Assembly: GCA_963975155.1 (NCBI GenBank)
Contig: CAXBFG010000012.1
Location: 1 to 47,702 of the forward strand
Direction: 5' to 3'
DNA length: 47,702 bases
Source: UBA5109 sp963975155
Lineage (GTDB): Bacteria > Pseudomonadota > Gammaproteobacteria > Pseudomonadales > Pseudohongiellaceae
Shown here: positions 34,349-43,168 of the stretch, in pieces
How the letters are laid out: each line of letters opens with the position of its first letter
How positions within the stretch are numbered: the first letter of the stretch is position 1
Translations under genes and position numbers: made by a program
Notes under the pieces: model-generated
Databases searched by the model: none
What the model saw: only the letters and a program-made list of their open reading frames with translations
What the model was told of the DNA's origin: nothing

Positions 34349-35176
34349 TTAAATACTCAGGCTGATTTCATAGCCGCTAAATTTTCGAATATTGAGAACC
34401 CCGCTATCCAGTATCAGATACTGTCCTTTAATACCTAATAAGGTCCCTTCTATACATTGATCTTTATCAAAACTGAGTGAAGTGACCGTTTCCGGGTAAT
34501 GATCAACAGGATAATCGAGGGATACTGTCTTCATATTGGTCAGGATACTGATGGCATGTATACCAAAGCGATCCTGCAGGGATTTTATATCTTCAGCGCA
34601 TTCCTCCAACAGGCGTTCCTTTTGTTCTTCAAGATCAACTGTTTCCACCTGACCTTTAAGCATGGCACGCCAATTGGTTTTGTCACTGATATGCTGCTTA
34701 AACAGCATTTCAAGAAAGCCGGATTGCTGCCGGGTTCGCACTCGAAATACCGGCAAGGCCTGAACCGCTCCCTGGTCCATCCAGCGGGTAGGAATTTGTG
34801 AGGCACGGGTAATGCCGACTTTTATACCAGAGGAGTTGGCCAGATAAACAATATGATCCTGCATGCAGAATTCTTCCGCCCAGAGCGGTTCTCTGCAGGT
34901 ACCTGCGTCGTAATGACATTTTTCAGGTGAAATGATGCAGCTGTCGCACTGTGCTAATTTTTGAAAACAGGGATAACAATAACCCTGATTAAAGCTCTTA
35001 CTGGTTTTTCTTCCACAATAGACACATGAGATAAGCCCTGAATACTCAAGTCTGATATTTTTGTTGATCAGTGGGTTCAGGTGAATTATTTGTTCGCTCA
35101 ATGGCAAGCTGTAGGAGACTGGTTGATCCAGTCGTACCTGCATCTTTTGAATATTTCCGGTATAGCTTTGCGACAT
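34349..35176 (-). CDS. DUF2797 family protein
   Basis: 275 residues. Two zinc-ribbon-like Cys pairs, LISCVYCGRKTS and GYCYPCFQKLAQCDSC, are followed by CHYDAGTCREPLWAEEFC, then HIVYLANSSGIKVGITRASQ, where the YLANS...KVGIT pattern resembles a GIY-YIG-like core (conserved in DUF2797). No catalytic role is established. It overlaps yeaC by one base and ends 25 bases before pepN, the standard gammaproteobacterial arrangement. Confidence 0.9.
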   Translation of the reverse strand: MSQSYTGNIQKMQVRLDQPVSYSLPLSEQIIHLNPLINKNIRLEYSGLISCVYCGRKTSKSFNQGYCYPCFQKLAQCDSCIISPEKCHYDAGTCREPLWAEEFCMQDHIVYLANSSGIKVGITRASQIPTRWMDQGAVQALPVFRVRTRQQSGFLEMLFKQHISDKTNWRAMLKGQVETVDLEEQKERLLEECAEDIKSLQDRFGIHAISILTNMKTVSLDYPVDHYPETVTSLSFDKDQCIEGTLLGIKGQYLILDSGVLNIRKFSGYEISLSI

Positions 35177-35427
35177 CAGTGTTCGTTCTCCTGACCGCTT
35201 ATTTTAGCCTGTAACTTGGTCCGGTCGATGTAACCAACTTTCTCTTCCTCAGCCAGATGCAATTCGTCATAGGCAATGACTGCCTGCAAACACAATTCAA
35301 TTTGTTGTTTGCTGAGTCGGTCACCATTTTCCCATCGGCCCAATTCGATAGCCTGTTTAAATTTGGCATGCACATCAGGACCTATCGTTTTCACTAATTC
35401 TTTAAAACTGTCTGCTTCGTTATCCAT
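35176..35427 (-). CDS. yeaC: DUF1315 family protein, YeaC-like
   Basis: 83 residues (E. coli YeaC 90). FKELVKTIGPDVHAKFKQAI followed by ELGRWENGDRLSKQQIELCL and AVIAYDELHLAEEEKVGYID is the full DUF1315 signature. Function unknown. Between the rhomboid gene (13 bases upstream) and DUF2797 (1-base overlap). Confidence 0.9.
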   Translation of the reverse strand: MDNEADSFKELVKTIGPDVHAKFKQAIELGRWENGDRLSKQQIELCLQAVIAYDELHLAEEEKVGYIDRTKLQAKISGQENEH

Positions 35428-35440
35428 TATTCATATCCAC

Positions 35441-36322
35441 TCAAGCTTTTTTTCCCAGTGCACGTTGAATTCTGCTCAGCGTAGCTACTACGGCTCCGTA
35501 CACCACTCCACACAGCAAACCTACCACATGTGCAGTATCAGCTATGTTATCCAGTCCTATCAATGTGAGAATTATCAGCGCCAGCAGCATAAAAAAAACC
35601 AGGTTCCCTGGCAGGCCGAGACCTTTAGCAGGATCAAATAATTGCCACATCCAGATATAGGCGAAAAGTCCGTACACAACCCCGGACATACCCCCAAAAT
35701 AAATGCTACCGCTGAATAGGTACTGTGCCGTATTTGAAACTACTGCCAGCACCATAACTAAAATCAGCATCGCCCAACTGGCCTGCCTGGCTTCTATGCG
35801 ACGCCCAAACTCCCACAGCCAAAGCATATTAAAGCTCAGATGCAAAAGACCTGCATGTAAGAGAATAGGCGACATCATGTTTAAAAACTGTCTGAAGCTG
35901 AAATTCTGCAGAACAAAATTCAGGTTGATCGTCCTTGTGCCATAGGCCAAATCTGGAAACAGAAACAGCCGAACGGTGTCTGATAATGTATCCAGCGGAG
36001 CAATCAAAGCCATTACGCAGCATATAAAAATCAACAGTAAAGTGGTCGGGTAACGGAACAAGGCCTTCAAAAAACTGCCAATGGTTTTATCCGGATGAAA
36101 GAAGCCCGCTATACCGGCAGCATCCTCTATCCCCGGCTCAATCTTACCAGCCTTCCACTGTTCATAAAGCTGGCTGGTCCTGACGATATCAGCAGGATTA
36201 GAGACTGCGACCACCAGTGTGCCGCCTTCGTGAAAAATACGATGCGATATACCCTGTTGCCAGAGTAAGCGACTGAATTGCGTTAGATTTTCATTCCCTG
36301 GAAATTCCAGTGCTTTAAACAT
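35441..36322 (-). CDS. rhomboid family intramembrane serine protease (GlpG-like)
   Basis: 293 residues. An N-terminal soluble domain (1-75) as in GlpG precedes six membrane segments. The catalytic Ser is in GGMSGVVYGLFAYIW (GxSG) and the catalytic His in ADTAHVVGLLCGVVYG; the oxyanion region HLSFNMLWLWEFGRRIE (HxxxN) is intact. It cleaves membrane proteins within their transmembrane segments; target unknown. Six bases downstream of nadK and in the same run as yeaC, DUF2797 and pepN. Confidence 0.92.
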   Translation of the reverse strand: MFKALEFPGNENLTQFSRLLWQQGISHRIFHEGGTLVVAVSNPADIVRTSQLYEQWKAGKIEPGIEDAAGIAGFFHPDKTIGSFLKALFRYPTTLLLIFICCVMALIAPLDTLSDTVRLFLFPDLAYGTRTINLNFVLQNFSFRQFLNMMSPILLHAGLLHLSFNMLWLWEFGRRIEARQASWAMLILVMVLAVVSNTAQYLFSGSIYFGGMSGVVYGLFAYIWMWQLFDPAKGLGLPGNLVFFMLLALIILTLIGLDNIADTAHVVGLLCGVVYGAVVATLSRIQRALGKKA

Positions 36323-36328
36323 GCTAGT

Positions 36329-37255
36329 TCAGGATGAACCGGGGCGGTGAGACCAGCCCAGCTTGCTACGACAAGTTGCATAATAATTATAATCCACAGG
36401 ATGTAATAAGCGCAGCTTCTCTGCTTTCTTTCTGACCGTAATTCGATCTCCCTGATCAGCCGTATATTCAACGGAACCATCACAACTGACCTGCGGCATT
36501 GTTTGATGCCTGTCTCCTACCACTATGGTCACTTCGCTTTTCCCGTCAATGACTATGGGGCGACTACTGAGTGAATGAGGGTACATAGGCACCAGTACAA
36601 CGGCGTCCAGTTTGGGATGCATGATAGGCCCGCCTGCCGACATGGAATAAGCCGTAGATCCTGTAGGCGTAGCGACAATCAAACCATCAGAGGCCTGCTG
36701 ATAAACAAACTCCTCATCAATGTAGAGCGAAAATTCGATCATCTGTGCTGCAATACCAGGATGCAATACCACATCGTTTAAGGCGCAACCCAGTGCCTGT
36801 TTGGTTTTATTTTTGTTCTTATTGGGCTTGCTGGTATCCGGCTCCAGACTTACATCCAACAGGAAGCGGGCTTCCTCCTGATATTCTCCATCCAGCACCT
36901 TGTTCAGATTTTGTTCAATTTCTTCTGGCAGAATGTCAGTCAGAAATCCCAGACGTCCTCTGTTAATGCCTACAACAGGCAGATTCTGATCAGCGAGACT
37001 GCCAGCTACTTTTAACATACTGCCATCACCGCCAACGACAATAACCAGATCACAATGCAGATAAAGTTCGGACTGGGCGACAACCTGCATACTGGAAAAG
37101 GCACTGTGTCCCCGCAATAAAGAGGACACATCTTCATCAACAACTATATTTAAGCCTTTTCTTGTCAACAGGAAATCAGCAAGCATATTCAGAGAATCGA
37201 TGATGTTGGGATTATCTTTTCTGCCCACTAATCCAATGCTTGAGAATTCTGACAT
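36329..37255 (-). CDS. nadK: NAD kinase
   Basis: 308 residues (E. coli 292). Diagnostic motifs: VVVGGDGSMLKVA (GGDG), NRGRLGFLTDI, the ALNDVVLH segment and ATPTGSTAYSMSAGGPI. It phosphorylates NAD+ to NADP+ with ATP. An insertion near 145-150 is rich in Lys and Asn (TSKPNKNKNKTK), probably a surface loop. First gene of the run nadK-rhomboid-yeaC-DUF2797-pepN; the 95-base gap to the divergent UDP-sugar dehydrogenase gene holds both promoters. Confidence 0.96.
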   Translation of the reverse strand: MSEFSSIGLVGRKDNPNIIDSLNMLADFLLTRKGLNIVVDEDVSSLLRGHSAFSSMQVVAQSELYLHCDLVIVVGGDGSMLKVAGSLADQNLPVVGINRGRLGFLTDILPEEIEQNLNKVLDGEYQEEARFLLDVSLEPDTSKPNKNKNKTKQALGCALNDVVLHPGIAAQMIEFSLYIDEEFVYQQASDGLIVATPTGSTAYSMSAGGPIMHPKLDAVVLVPMYPHSLSSRPIVIDGKSEVTIVVGDRHQTMPQVSCDGSVEYTADQGDRITVRKKAEKLRLLHPVDYNYYATCRSKLGWSHRPGSS

Positions 37256-37376
37256 TTACTATCCGGACTATGGCTGATAAAAATGTGAAGTATATCATGG
37301 GCCCATCGCTCGGAAGCTATTATTTCCTGTTGGGTCACGTCTATAATGCATGGGCATTTGCACAGGAAGACTAGCC

Positions 37377-38651
37377 TTGAATATTAAAAATATCAGAATC
37401 GCCATTATTGGTCTGGGTTATGTCGGACTGCCGCTTTTGGTTGAATTTGGCAAACGTTACCAAACCCTGGGTTTCGATCTAAACAAGCAGCGAATTCGTA
37501 CACTTCAGCAGCAGCAGGATACGACTCTGGAGTTGAGTTCAGAAGAACTGGCTGAGGCTAAACTTGCCAGATACTCCAGTGATCCTCAGGATCTGGCTGA
37601 CTGCAATGTCTTTATCGTGACTGTCCCCACCCCTGTTGATCACCATAAACGCCCCTTGCTTGAACCACTGCAGGTTGCCAGTGAAGTAATTGCACCCTTC
37701 CTGAAGGCTCAGGATGTGGTTATCTATGAATCTACGGTTTATCCTGGTGCCAGCGAAGAAGTTTGCGTACCAATTCTGGAAAAACTTTCCGGCCTGAAAC
37801 TCAACGAAAATTTATTTTTAGGCTACAGCCCCGAAAGAATCAACCCGGGAGATAAAGTCCACCGGCTGACCAATATTCGTAAAATCACATCTGGCTCCAA
37901 TACTGAGGCAGCCAGTTTTGTAGACACGCTTTATGCTTCAATAATTCCCGCCGGTACTCATCTGGTCAGCAGCATAAAAGTGGCTGAAGCTGCCAAAGTC
38001 ATCGAAAACACCCAACGGGATCTGAACATAGCCTTGATAAATGAACTCTGTATTATTTTTCATAAAATTGGCATAGATACTGAAGAAGTGCTGACAGCCG
38101 CCGGTACTAAATGGAATTTCTTACCTTTTCGACCCGGCCTGGTCGGCGGACATTGCATCGGAGTTGATCCCTACTATTTAACCTACAAAGCCGAATCCCT
38201 GGGTTATCGTCCGGAAGTTATACTGGCCGGACGCAGAATCAATGACGGCATGGGTAGTTATATGGCAGAACGCCTGATAAAAAAAATGACCCAGGAAAAA
38301 ATTAACGTTGTAAATTCCAAAGTGCTTATCATGGGTCTAAGCTTCAAGGAAAATTGTACTGACTTACGCAATACCAAGGTCGTGGATATTATAAACACCC
38401 TGAAAACTTACCATGTCGATATTGATATTTATGATCCCTGGGTCGAATCTCCTGCTGCAGAAAAAGAATACGGCATTAGCCTATTGAAGGAACCTGGCAA
38501 ACAGAAATACGATGCCATAGTACTTGCCGTAGCTCATGACAGCTTTCGCGCTTTAGGAATTCAAGAAATCAGAAAATTTGGCAAACAGGCTTGTGTTATT
38601 TTCGATGTGAAATACTTATTTCCAATTCAGGAAAACCTTTATCGTCTCTGA
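37377..38651 (+). CDS. nucleotide-sugar dehydrogenase (TviB/WbpO-like UDP-HexNAc 6-dehydrogenase)
   Basis: 424 residues from TTG 37377, chosen because CAGGAAG lies 6-7 bases upstream and TviB-type proteins begin close to this point; an ATG at 37350 is an alternative. NAD-binding IAIIGLGYVGLPLLVEFGK, the middle helix VAEAAKVIENTQRDLNIAL and the catalytic Cys in VGGHCIGVDPYYLTYKA are intact. It oxidises C6 of a UDP-N-acetylhexosamine to a uronic acid, a building block for capsule or O-antigen. GYSPERINPGDK is typical of the WbpO/TviB group rather than UDP-glucose dehydrogenase. No other polysaccharide gene is adjacent, unusual for this enzyme. Confidence 0.92.
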   Translation: MNIKNIRIAIIGLGYVGLPLLVEFGKRYQTLGFDLNKQRIRTLQQQQDTTLELSSEELAEAKLARYSSDPQDLADCNVFIVTVPTPVDHHKRPLLEPLQVASEVIAPFLKAQDVVIYESTVYPGASEEVCVPILEKLSGLKLNENLFLGYSPERINPGDKVHRLTNIRKITSGSNTEAASFVDTLYASIIPAGTHLVSSIKVAEAAKVIENTQRDLNIALINELCIIFHKIGIDTEEVLTAAGTKWNFLPFRPGLVGGHCIGVDPYYLTYKAESLGYRPEVILAGRRINDGMGSYMAERLIKKMTQEKINVVNSKVLIMGLSFKENCTDLRNTKVVDIINTLKTYHVDIDIYDPWVESPAAEKEYGISLLKEPGKQKYDAIVLAVAHDSFRALGIQEIRKFGKQACVIFDVKYLFPIQENLYRL

Positions 38652-38690
38652 GCTTATAGAATATTCAGCCAGTGAATACCGGCAATACGT

Positions 38691-39128
38691 TTATTTGCTC
38701 TTGCTCTGCTGATGGATTTTCAGAACTTCATCTATCACGAAAATATCGGTCAGCAAACAACGCAAATGTGTTGATGCATTCAGATTATCGATGACCTGTG
38801 AACTCAACGATGGCACACTGAGCACCATTTTTACTGTTGTTAATGCCGAGGCGGCATCATCGCTCAGTAGCTTTGCAAAATTATCGCATTGTTGTTTTAC
38901 CTCTGTTGCCAGCGACATGGATTCAACCCTTTCCACATAGCCTTCGACGATATGCTCCAGACCCCATACCATAGACTCAAGAAAAGCCCTTATGGAAGGG
39001 CCGTCCGGTCCTGCGCCTGAAGTAGCCTCGACTTTTCTTCCCTGTGCTGCGTAAGCCAGCATAAATTCATAAGCAGCTTCTATTTTTTCTACGCACTGCT
39101 GCATCAATGTTTCTGTTGATTCCTGCAT
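38691..39128 (-). CDS. uncharacterised helical protein downstream of the cytochrome b gene
   Basis: 145 residues, mostly predicted helix: LMQQCVEKIEAAYEFMLAYA, a Gly/Pro loop (TSGAGPDGPSIRAFL), then two or three helices ending EVLKIHQQSKSK. No signal peptide, membrane segment or familiar motif. It follows the cytochrome b gene by 72 bases on the same strand, so they may be one transcript. I do not recognise the family. Confidence 0.6.
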   Translation of the reverse strand: MQESTETLMQQCVEKIEAAYEFMLAYAAQGRKVEATSGAGPDGPSIRAFLESMVWGLEHIVEGYVERVESMSLATEVKQQCDNFAKLLSDDAASALTTVKMVLSVPSLSSQVIDNLNASTHLRCLLTDIFVIDEVLKIHQQSKSK

Positions 39129-39200
39129 GTAATTCCTGCCTTAGCTTATATGTTGATGAAGCTGGTTTTTATATAATTTACTTACCAGTGTTTTGATCAA

Positions 39201-39803
39201 TTATTTATCCTGTTTGCTTTCCGGCTGCCATAATTTCTCATCATGCTTAGTGGCAAATTCAGCTTCAGTTATCCAGCCTTTAAACATGGACCGGAGGTAC
39301 ATGCGACTTTCAGGCCGTAAGGAAAAGTATATATGCAGCATTATGGCGCTGATGAAACATAAAGCTACCAGACCGTGTATGAAATAGATAAAGCCCCAGC
39401 TTGCAGAGGATAACCAGTATGGGTCCCTCTCCCAAAACGGAGTATCAATTCTTACCATCATGACCAGACCTGTGACAATCGCTGCCAGTGTTAAACAGGC
39501 AATAAATTGATGCATCAGTTTTTGCGCTAGCGAATATTTTCCAGATTTACTGTTAGTAATTGGCAAGTCATCCCTCGAAAACCAGATTCTGCTGATACTT
39601 TTCCAGAAAACGGAGCGACAAATATGCACCAGCAGCAAGGCCGTCAGAACCAGTCCGCTAATCCAGTGAATAACAATCAGGCTGAAATTGACGCCGAAGA
39701 CTGGCAGCAGTCCGCTTGCCAATAAGACAAAAATGAAAATAGCAAAGAGCCAGTGGAATATTCGATCAATCAGTTTATGACGGATAACTTTAGCTTGCGT
39801 CAT
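39201..39803 (-). CDS. cytochrome b561-like membrane protein (diheme b-type)
   Basis: 200 residues with four membrane segments. Candidate heme ligands are the His residues in RHKLIDRIFHWLFAIFIF, IVIHWISGLVLTALLLVHIC, HQFIACLTLAAIVTGLVMMV and IYFIHGLVALCFISAIMLHI, the layout of Ni-hydrogenase/formate dehydrogenase-type cytochromes b. It would pass electrons between a periplasmic donor and the quinone pool. It is divergent from the molybdenum hydroxylase genes 306 bases away, which would be a plausible electron source; that link is inference. The last 35 residues form a cytosolic tail. Confidence 0.85.
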   Translation of the reverse strand: MTQAKVIRHKLIDRIFHWLFAIFIFVLLASGLLPVFGVNFSLIVIHWISGLVLTALLLVHICRSVFWKSISRIWFSRDDLPITNSKSGKYSLAQKLMHQFIACLTLAAIVTGLVMMVRIDTPFWERDPYWLSSASWGFIYFIHGLVALCFISAIMLHIYFSLRPESRMYLRSMFKGWITEAEFATKHDEKLWQPESKQDK

Positions 39804-40109
39804 AAGACCGAAACACCTGCGAAGAACTTTTGGTTAACATCGAAAAACTCTTGCACTGCAGTCGCCTATCAAAAAAATGCAGCACCTTACTGACAATGAT
39901 TATAGGCAAGGTCATTTTTTCAGGCAAACCTTTTATCCCCTAAGCCTTGGTCAAAAGGAAAGATCGTGAACTCAGCAAAACAAGCTCAGTGGCTACTGCA
40001 CCACATGAAATTACTAACGAAAGCACTGCTGTCTGTTATGAAACTTGAGCATGACATTAAAAAGGGATAGCATCCGCGTATACCTGAACTTTTAAGGAAT
40101 CCCGAAATT
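39804..40109. other. divergent intergenic region before the molybdenum hydroxylase genes
   Basis: 306 bases separating the cytochrome b gene from the hydroxylase operon; both promoters must be here. Apart from the small open frame described at 39966-40070 no clear structure is seen. AAGGA at about 40094-40098 precedes the hydroxylase start by 11-12 bases, a long spacing. Confidence 0.4.
39966..40070 (+). CDS. candidate 34-residue peptide upstream of the hydroxylase operon
   Basis: GTG 39966 is preceded by AAAAGGAA (39953-39960) at normal spacing and opens a 34-residue frame beginning MNSAKQAQWLLHHMKLLTKA and ending in KHDIKKG-like residues (LEHDIKKG), TAG at 40068-40070. The peptide would be a basic amphipathic helix. 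It ends 39 bases before the Tat-signal gene. It could be a leader peptide or chance; only the ribosome site supports it. Confidence 0.3.
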   Translation: MNSAKQAQWLLHHMKLLTKALLSVMKLEHDIKKG

Positions 40110-40712
40110 ATGCGCCCACATAATCAATCCAGAAGAAGCTTCATCAAGGGTATTATCGCCTCTGGTGCTGTCGCATCAACTGGCGGCTTATTGTTTGTAA
40201 GCGGTTGTTCCGACAACCCCACCATGCCTGCCACAGGCTCAGTTGAAAGACTGATTTCTCTCAATATCAATGGTTCCGTGCGTCGTGTCGATGTCCTGCC
40301 AAATGAAACCCTTGCCATGACACTGCGCAACAAGCTCGGGCTGACTGGCACTAAAATTGGCTGTGATCGCGGGGAGTGTGGCGCCTGCAGCGTACTTGTC
40401 GATGGTGTTTCCAATAACTCATGCTCCATGCTGAGCCATCGTCTGGCTGGCAAAAATATAATTACCATTGAAGGTATTGCCAGTCCTGCCGGTGAATTAC
40501 ATCCGGTGCAACAGGCCATGATTGACGAATTGGCTCCTCAATGCGGCTTTTGCACACCTGGACAGGTTATCAGTTCTGTAGCCCTGCTCGACAAAAACCC
40601 TAATCCGACCCGTGAACAAGCCCGACAGGCTCTGGCTGGCAATCTATGCCGGTGCGGAGCCTATGACCACTATCTGAATGCGGTACTGCGTGCTGCGGAG
40701 GAGATTGCATAA
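40110..40712 (+). CDS. molybdenum hydroxylase [2Fe-2S] subunit with Tat signal and lipobox (PaoA-like)
   Basis: 200 residues. N-terminus SRRSFIKG (R8-R9) is a twin-arginine signal; the hydrophobic part ends LFVSGC, a lipobox with Cys33, so the folded complex may be exported by Tat and then lipid-anchored. The mature part has the plant-ferredoxin cluster (CDRGECGACSVLVDG and a later C) and the second [2Fe-2S] site (CGFCTPGQ and NLCRCGAYD). This is the electron-transfer subunit of the xanthine oxidase family. E. coli PaoA has a Tat signal in the same position. It overlaps the large subunit gene by 1 base. Confidence 0.92.
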   Translation: MRPHNQSRRSFIKGIIASGAVASTGGLLFVSGCSDNPTMPATGSVERLISLNINGSVRRVDVLPNETLAMTLRNKLGLTGTKIGCDRGECGACSVLVDGVSNNSCSMLSHRLAGKNIITIEGIASPAGELHPVQQAMIDELAPQCGFCTPGQVISSVALLDKNPNPTREQARQALAGNLCRCGAYDHYLNAVLRAAEEIA

Positions 40713-43156
40713 TGGCTGATAATCCTGCTTTTAATTTAGTCGGCAAAGACTTTACCCCTCCCGACGTTGAGGCCAAAGTTACCGGAGCCGCAAACTATTC
40801 TGAGGATTTCCGTGCGGAAGGCATGGCCTATGTCAAGATGTTACTTAGCCCCATGCCTAAGGCGCGGGTCAGAAGTATAGATGCTTCTGAGGCTTTGGCG
40901 ATGGAAGGTGTTTACGGCATCATGACCGCCGATGACGTCCCCTCCTTCCCCAATCCGGGTGAGCAAATCCTGAACAATGAACCCAACTTCGTAGGTGAGC
41001 CGATTCTTGCCATAGCGGCTGTTGATGAAGCCACTGCAGCTAATGCGCTTGAACTGGTTAGGGTCGAGTACGAAGAACTACCTTTCGTACTGGACCCCCT
41101 TGAAAGCTTATACCCTGGCGGACCGGATGCATACAGAGGAGGCAACCTGGTTTCTTCTGCCCGGATTGAAGAAGAAGATGAAGTCGGCGAAGTTGGCGTG
41201 ACGAGTCACAAATGGACGGCCCGTGATTTTGCTTTGGCTGACGAAGGTCAGTTGCCTTTAGGGGCGGCTGTTATGGATTGGCAATACGGTGATCTTGAGA
41301 CTACTTTTGCAAATGCAGCCCTGGTCCTGGATGAGACCTTTGTCACCGCTTGTAATTCGCATCACAGCATGGAACCCAGAAGTGCCTTTTCCTACTGGGA
41401 AAATGGCAAGTGCTTTGTACATGGCTCTACACAAAGCCAGATGTTTGTTGTCCCCGGCCTGGCCAATCTGATAGGTATACCGCCGTCTCAACTGGTGTAT
41501 ATTTCTGAATTCTGTGGCGGTGGTTTTGGCTCCAAGGGAAATGCCTATGCGGTGATGGCTGTACCCGCCCACTTTTCTCGTTTAATTGGACGTCCCTGTA
41601 TGCTGCGTATCACCCGCGCAGAAGAATATTACCTGGGATCCGCACGCGCCGGTTTTCAAGGCAGAGCCAAACTGGCCTTTAATGCACAAGGCAAAATGAC
41701 AGGAGCTGATCTGTTTATTGTGCAACAGGGTGGTGCGAAAAACCCCTTTGGTGATTACGGTGCTGCCGGCACTATGGTATCCCTGGTCTATACCCCCGAA
41801 AGCATGCGCTTCCGTGCCATTCCTATAGGCACCAATACAACCCCCTGCGGCCCGCAACGTGGACCTGGGCAAAATCAGATGTCCGTGATCATGGAGCCTT
41901 TATTGGATAAGGCTGCCAATGCCTTAGGTATTGATCAGCTCGAAATTCGACGAATTAATGCCTCCAATCACGATACCTTAACGGGTGGCGCTACAAGACA
42001 AAAATTGTCCAGCTCCTATATGCTGGATGCTATCGATATGGGAGCGCAGCGCTTTGACTGGGCCAATAAATTCGCCCGTAATGGCGAACGCAATGGTTCA
42101 AAAGTCATCGGGGTCGGCATCGGTCAGGGTTATCATTCTGCGGGAATTTCGGGTTTCGATGGTCTGTTAAGGATACTGCCAGACGGCAAGCTGCACATCC
42201 ATACAGGAGTGGGCAATCTGGGAACTTATTCCTATGCCTCCACTTCCAGAGTCGCGGCTGAAGTTCTCGGTATGGACTGGGATAATTGCGTCATAGTCAG
42301 GGGAGATACCAGCAAACATCTGCCCTGGACCATTGGTCAGTTTGGCTCTCTTACTACCTATACGATGTCACGTGCGAATTATGCAGCCGCCATGGATATG
42401 AAGCAAAAACTTCAGGAAATAGCCGCAACGGATCTTGGCGGAGCAGCAGAAGATTATGAACTTAGAAATGAAACCGTCTACAGAATCAGCGAGCCTGCAC
42501 AAAGTATTACTTTTGCACAAGCGGCCCAAAGAGCACTAGAGCTGGGCGGTAAATACAGTGGTGAAGATCCAAATGGCACCAACCCGCTAACTCAGGCTTC
42601 AGTCGCAGGACTTGCAGGAACTGGTCTGATCGGCGTTGCAAGGGATACTGTCCCGCTTACAGAGCATATTTCTGCCATGGTGGCGACCTTTGTGATGATT
42701 GAACTCGATATAGAAACCGGTAATTATGAAATCCTCGAATTTGTGAGTACCGGTGATTGCGGTACCGTTAATCATCCAACCGGACTGCTGGGTCAACTAA
42801 GAGGCGGTGCCTGTATGGGTATTGGCATGGCCCGTTCTGAGCGTCAGATCTATGACCCACAAAATGGCCTGCCTGGCAGTGTTGGTCTGCACCAGGCCAA
42901 ACCGCCTTCTTACCTTGATGTTCCGGCTTTCATGGATGTCGCTGCCGTCGATAAACCTGATCCAACAAACCCGATGGGCATGAAAGGTGTTGGCGAGCCG
43001 CCCGTTGGCGCCGCAGTTGGTGCAGTTTTATCGGCTGTTTCCAATGCACTGGGTGGGCACTATTTTAACCGTAACCCGGTTACCCCGGACATGATTGTTA
43101 ATGCTGTTGCCGGTCGCGAGCAGTCTTATTCACCCTTACAGATACTGACTCAGTAG
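40712..43156 (+). CDS. molybdenum hydroxylase, molybdopterin-binding large subunit (PaoC/XdhA-like)
   Basis: 814 residues. Xanthine oxidase-family catalytic subunit: an N-terminal a/b hammerhead domain (VTGAANYSEDF, VYGIMTADDVPSFPN), the cofactor segment EFCGGGFGSKG, a GPQRGPGQNQ stretch, and the base Glu in MKGVGEPPVGAAVG near the C-terminus. It binds a molybdopterin cofactor and hydroxylates aldehydes or N-heterocycles; the substrate is not readable. There is no signal peptide, so it would be carried out by the Tat signal of its small partner. It is longer than PaoC (732), with insertions around 145-200. The FAD subunit follows 12 bases later. Confidence 0.92.
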   Translation: MADNPAFNLVGKDFTPPDVEAKVTGAANYSEDFRAEGMAYVKMLLSPMPKARVRSIDASEALAMEGVYGIMTADDVPSFPNPGEQILNNEPNFVGEPILAIAAVDEATAANALELVRVEYEELPFVLDPLESLYPGGPDAYRGGNLVSSARIEEEDEVGEVGVTSHKWTARDFALADEGQLPLGAAVMDWQYGDLETTFANAALVLDETFVTACNSHHSMEPRSAFSYWENGKCFVHGSTQSQMFVVPGLANLIGIPPSQLVYISEFCGGGFGSKGNAYAVMAVPAHFSRLIGRPCMLRITRAEEYYLGSARAGFQGRAKLAFNAQGKMTGADLFIVQQGGAKNPFGDYGAAGTMVSLVYTPESMRFRAIPIGTNTTPCGPQRGPGQNQMSVIMEPLLDKAANALGIDQLEIRRINASNHDTLTGGATRQKLSSSYMLDAIDMGAQRFDWANKFARNGERNGSKVIGVGIGQGYHSAGISGFDGLLRILPDGKLHIHTGVGNLGTYSYASTSRVAAEVLGMDWDNCVIVRGDTSKHLPWTIGQFGSLTTYTMSRANYAAAMDMKQKLQEIAATDLGGAAEDYELRNETVYRISEPAQSITFAQAAQRALELGGKYSGEDPNGTNPLTQASVAGLAGTGLIGVARDTVPLTEHISAMVATFVMIELDIETGNYEILEFVSTGDCGTVNHPTGLLGQLRGGACMGIGMARSERQIYDPQNGLPGSVGLHQAKPPSYLDVPAFMDVAAVDKPDPTNPMGMKGVGEPPVGAAVGAVLSAVSNALGGHYFNRNPVTPDMIVNAVAGREQSYSPLQILTQ

Positions 43157-43168
43157 GAGCGCTGCTTT

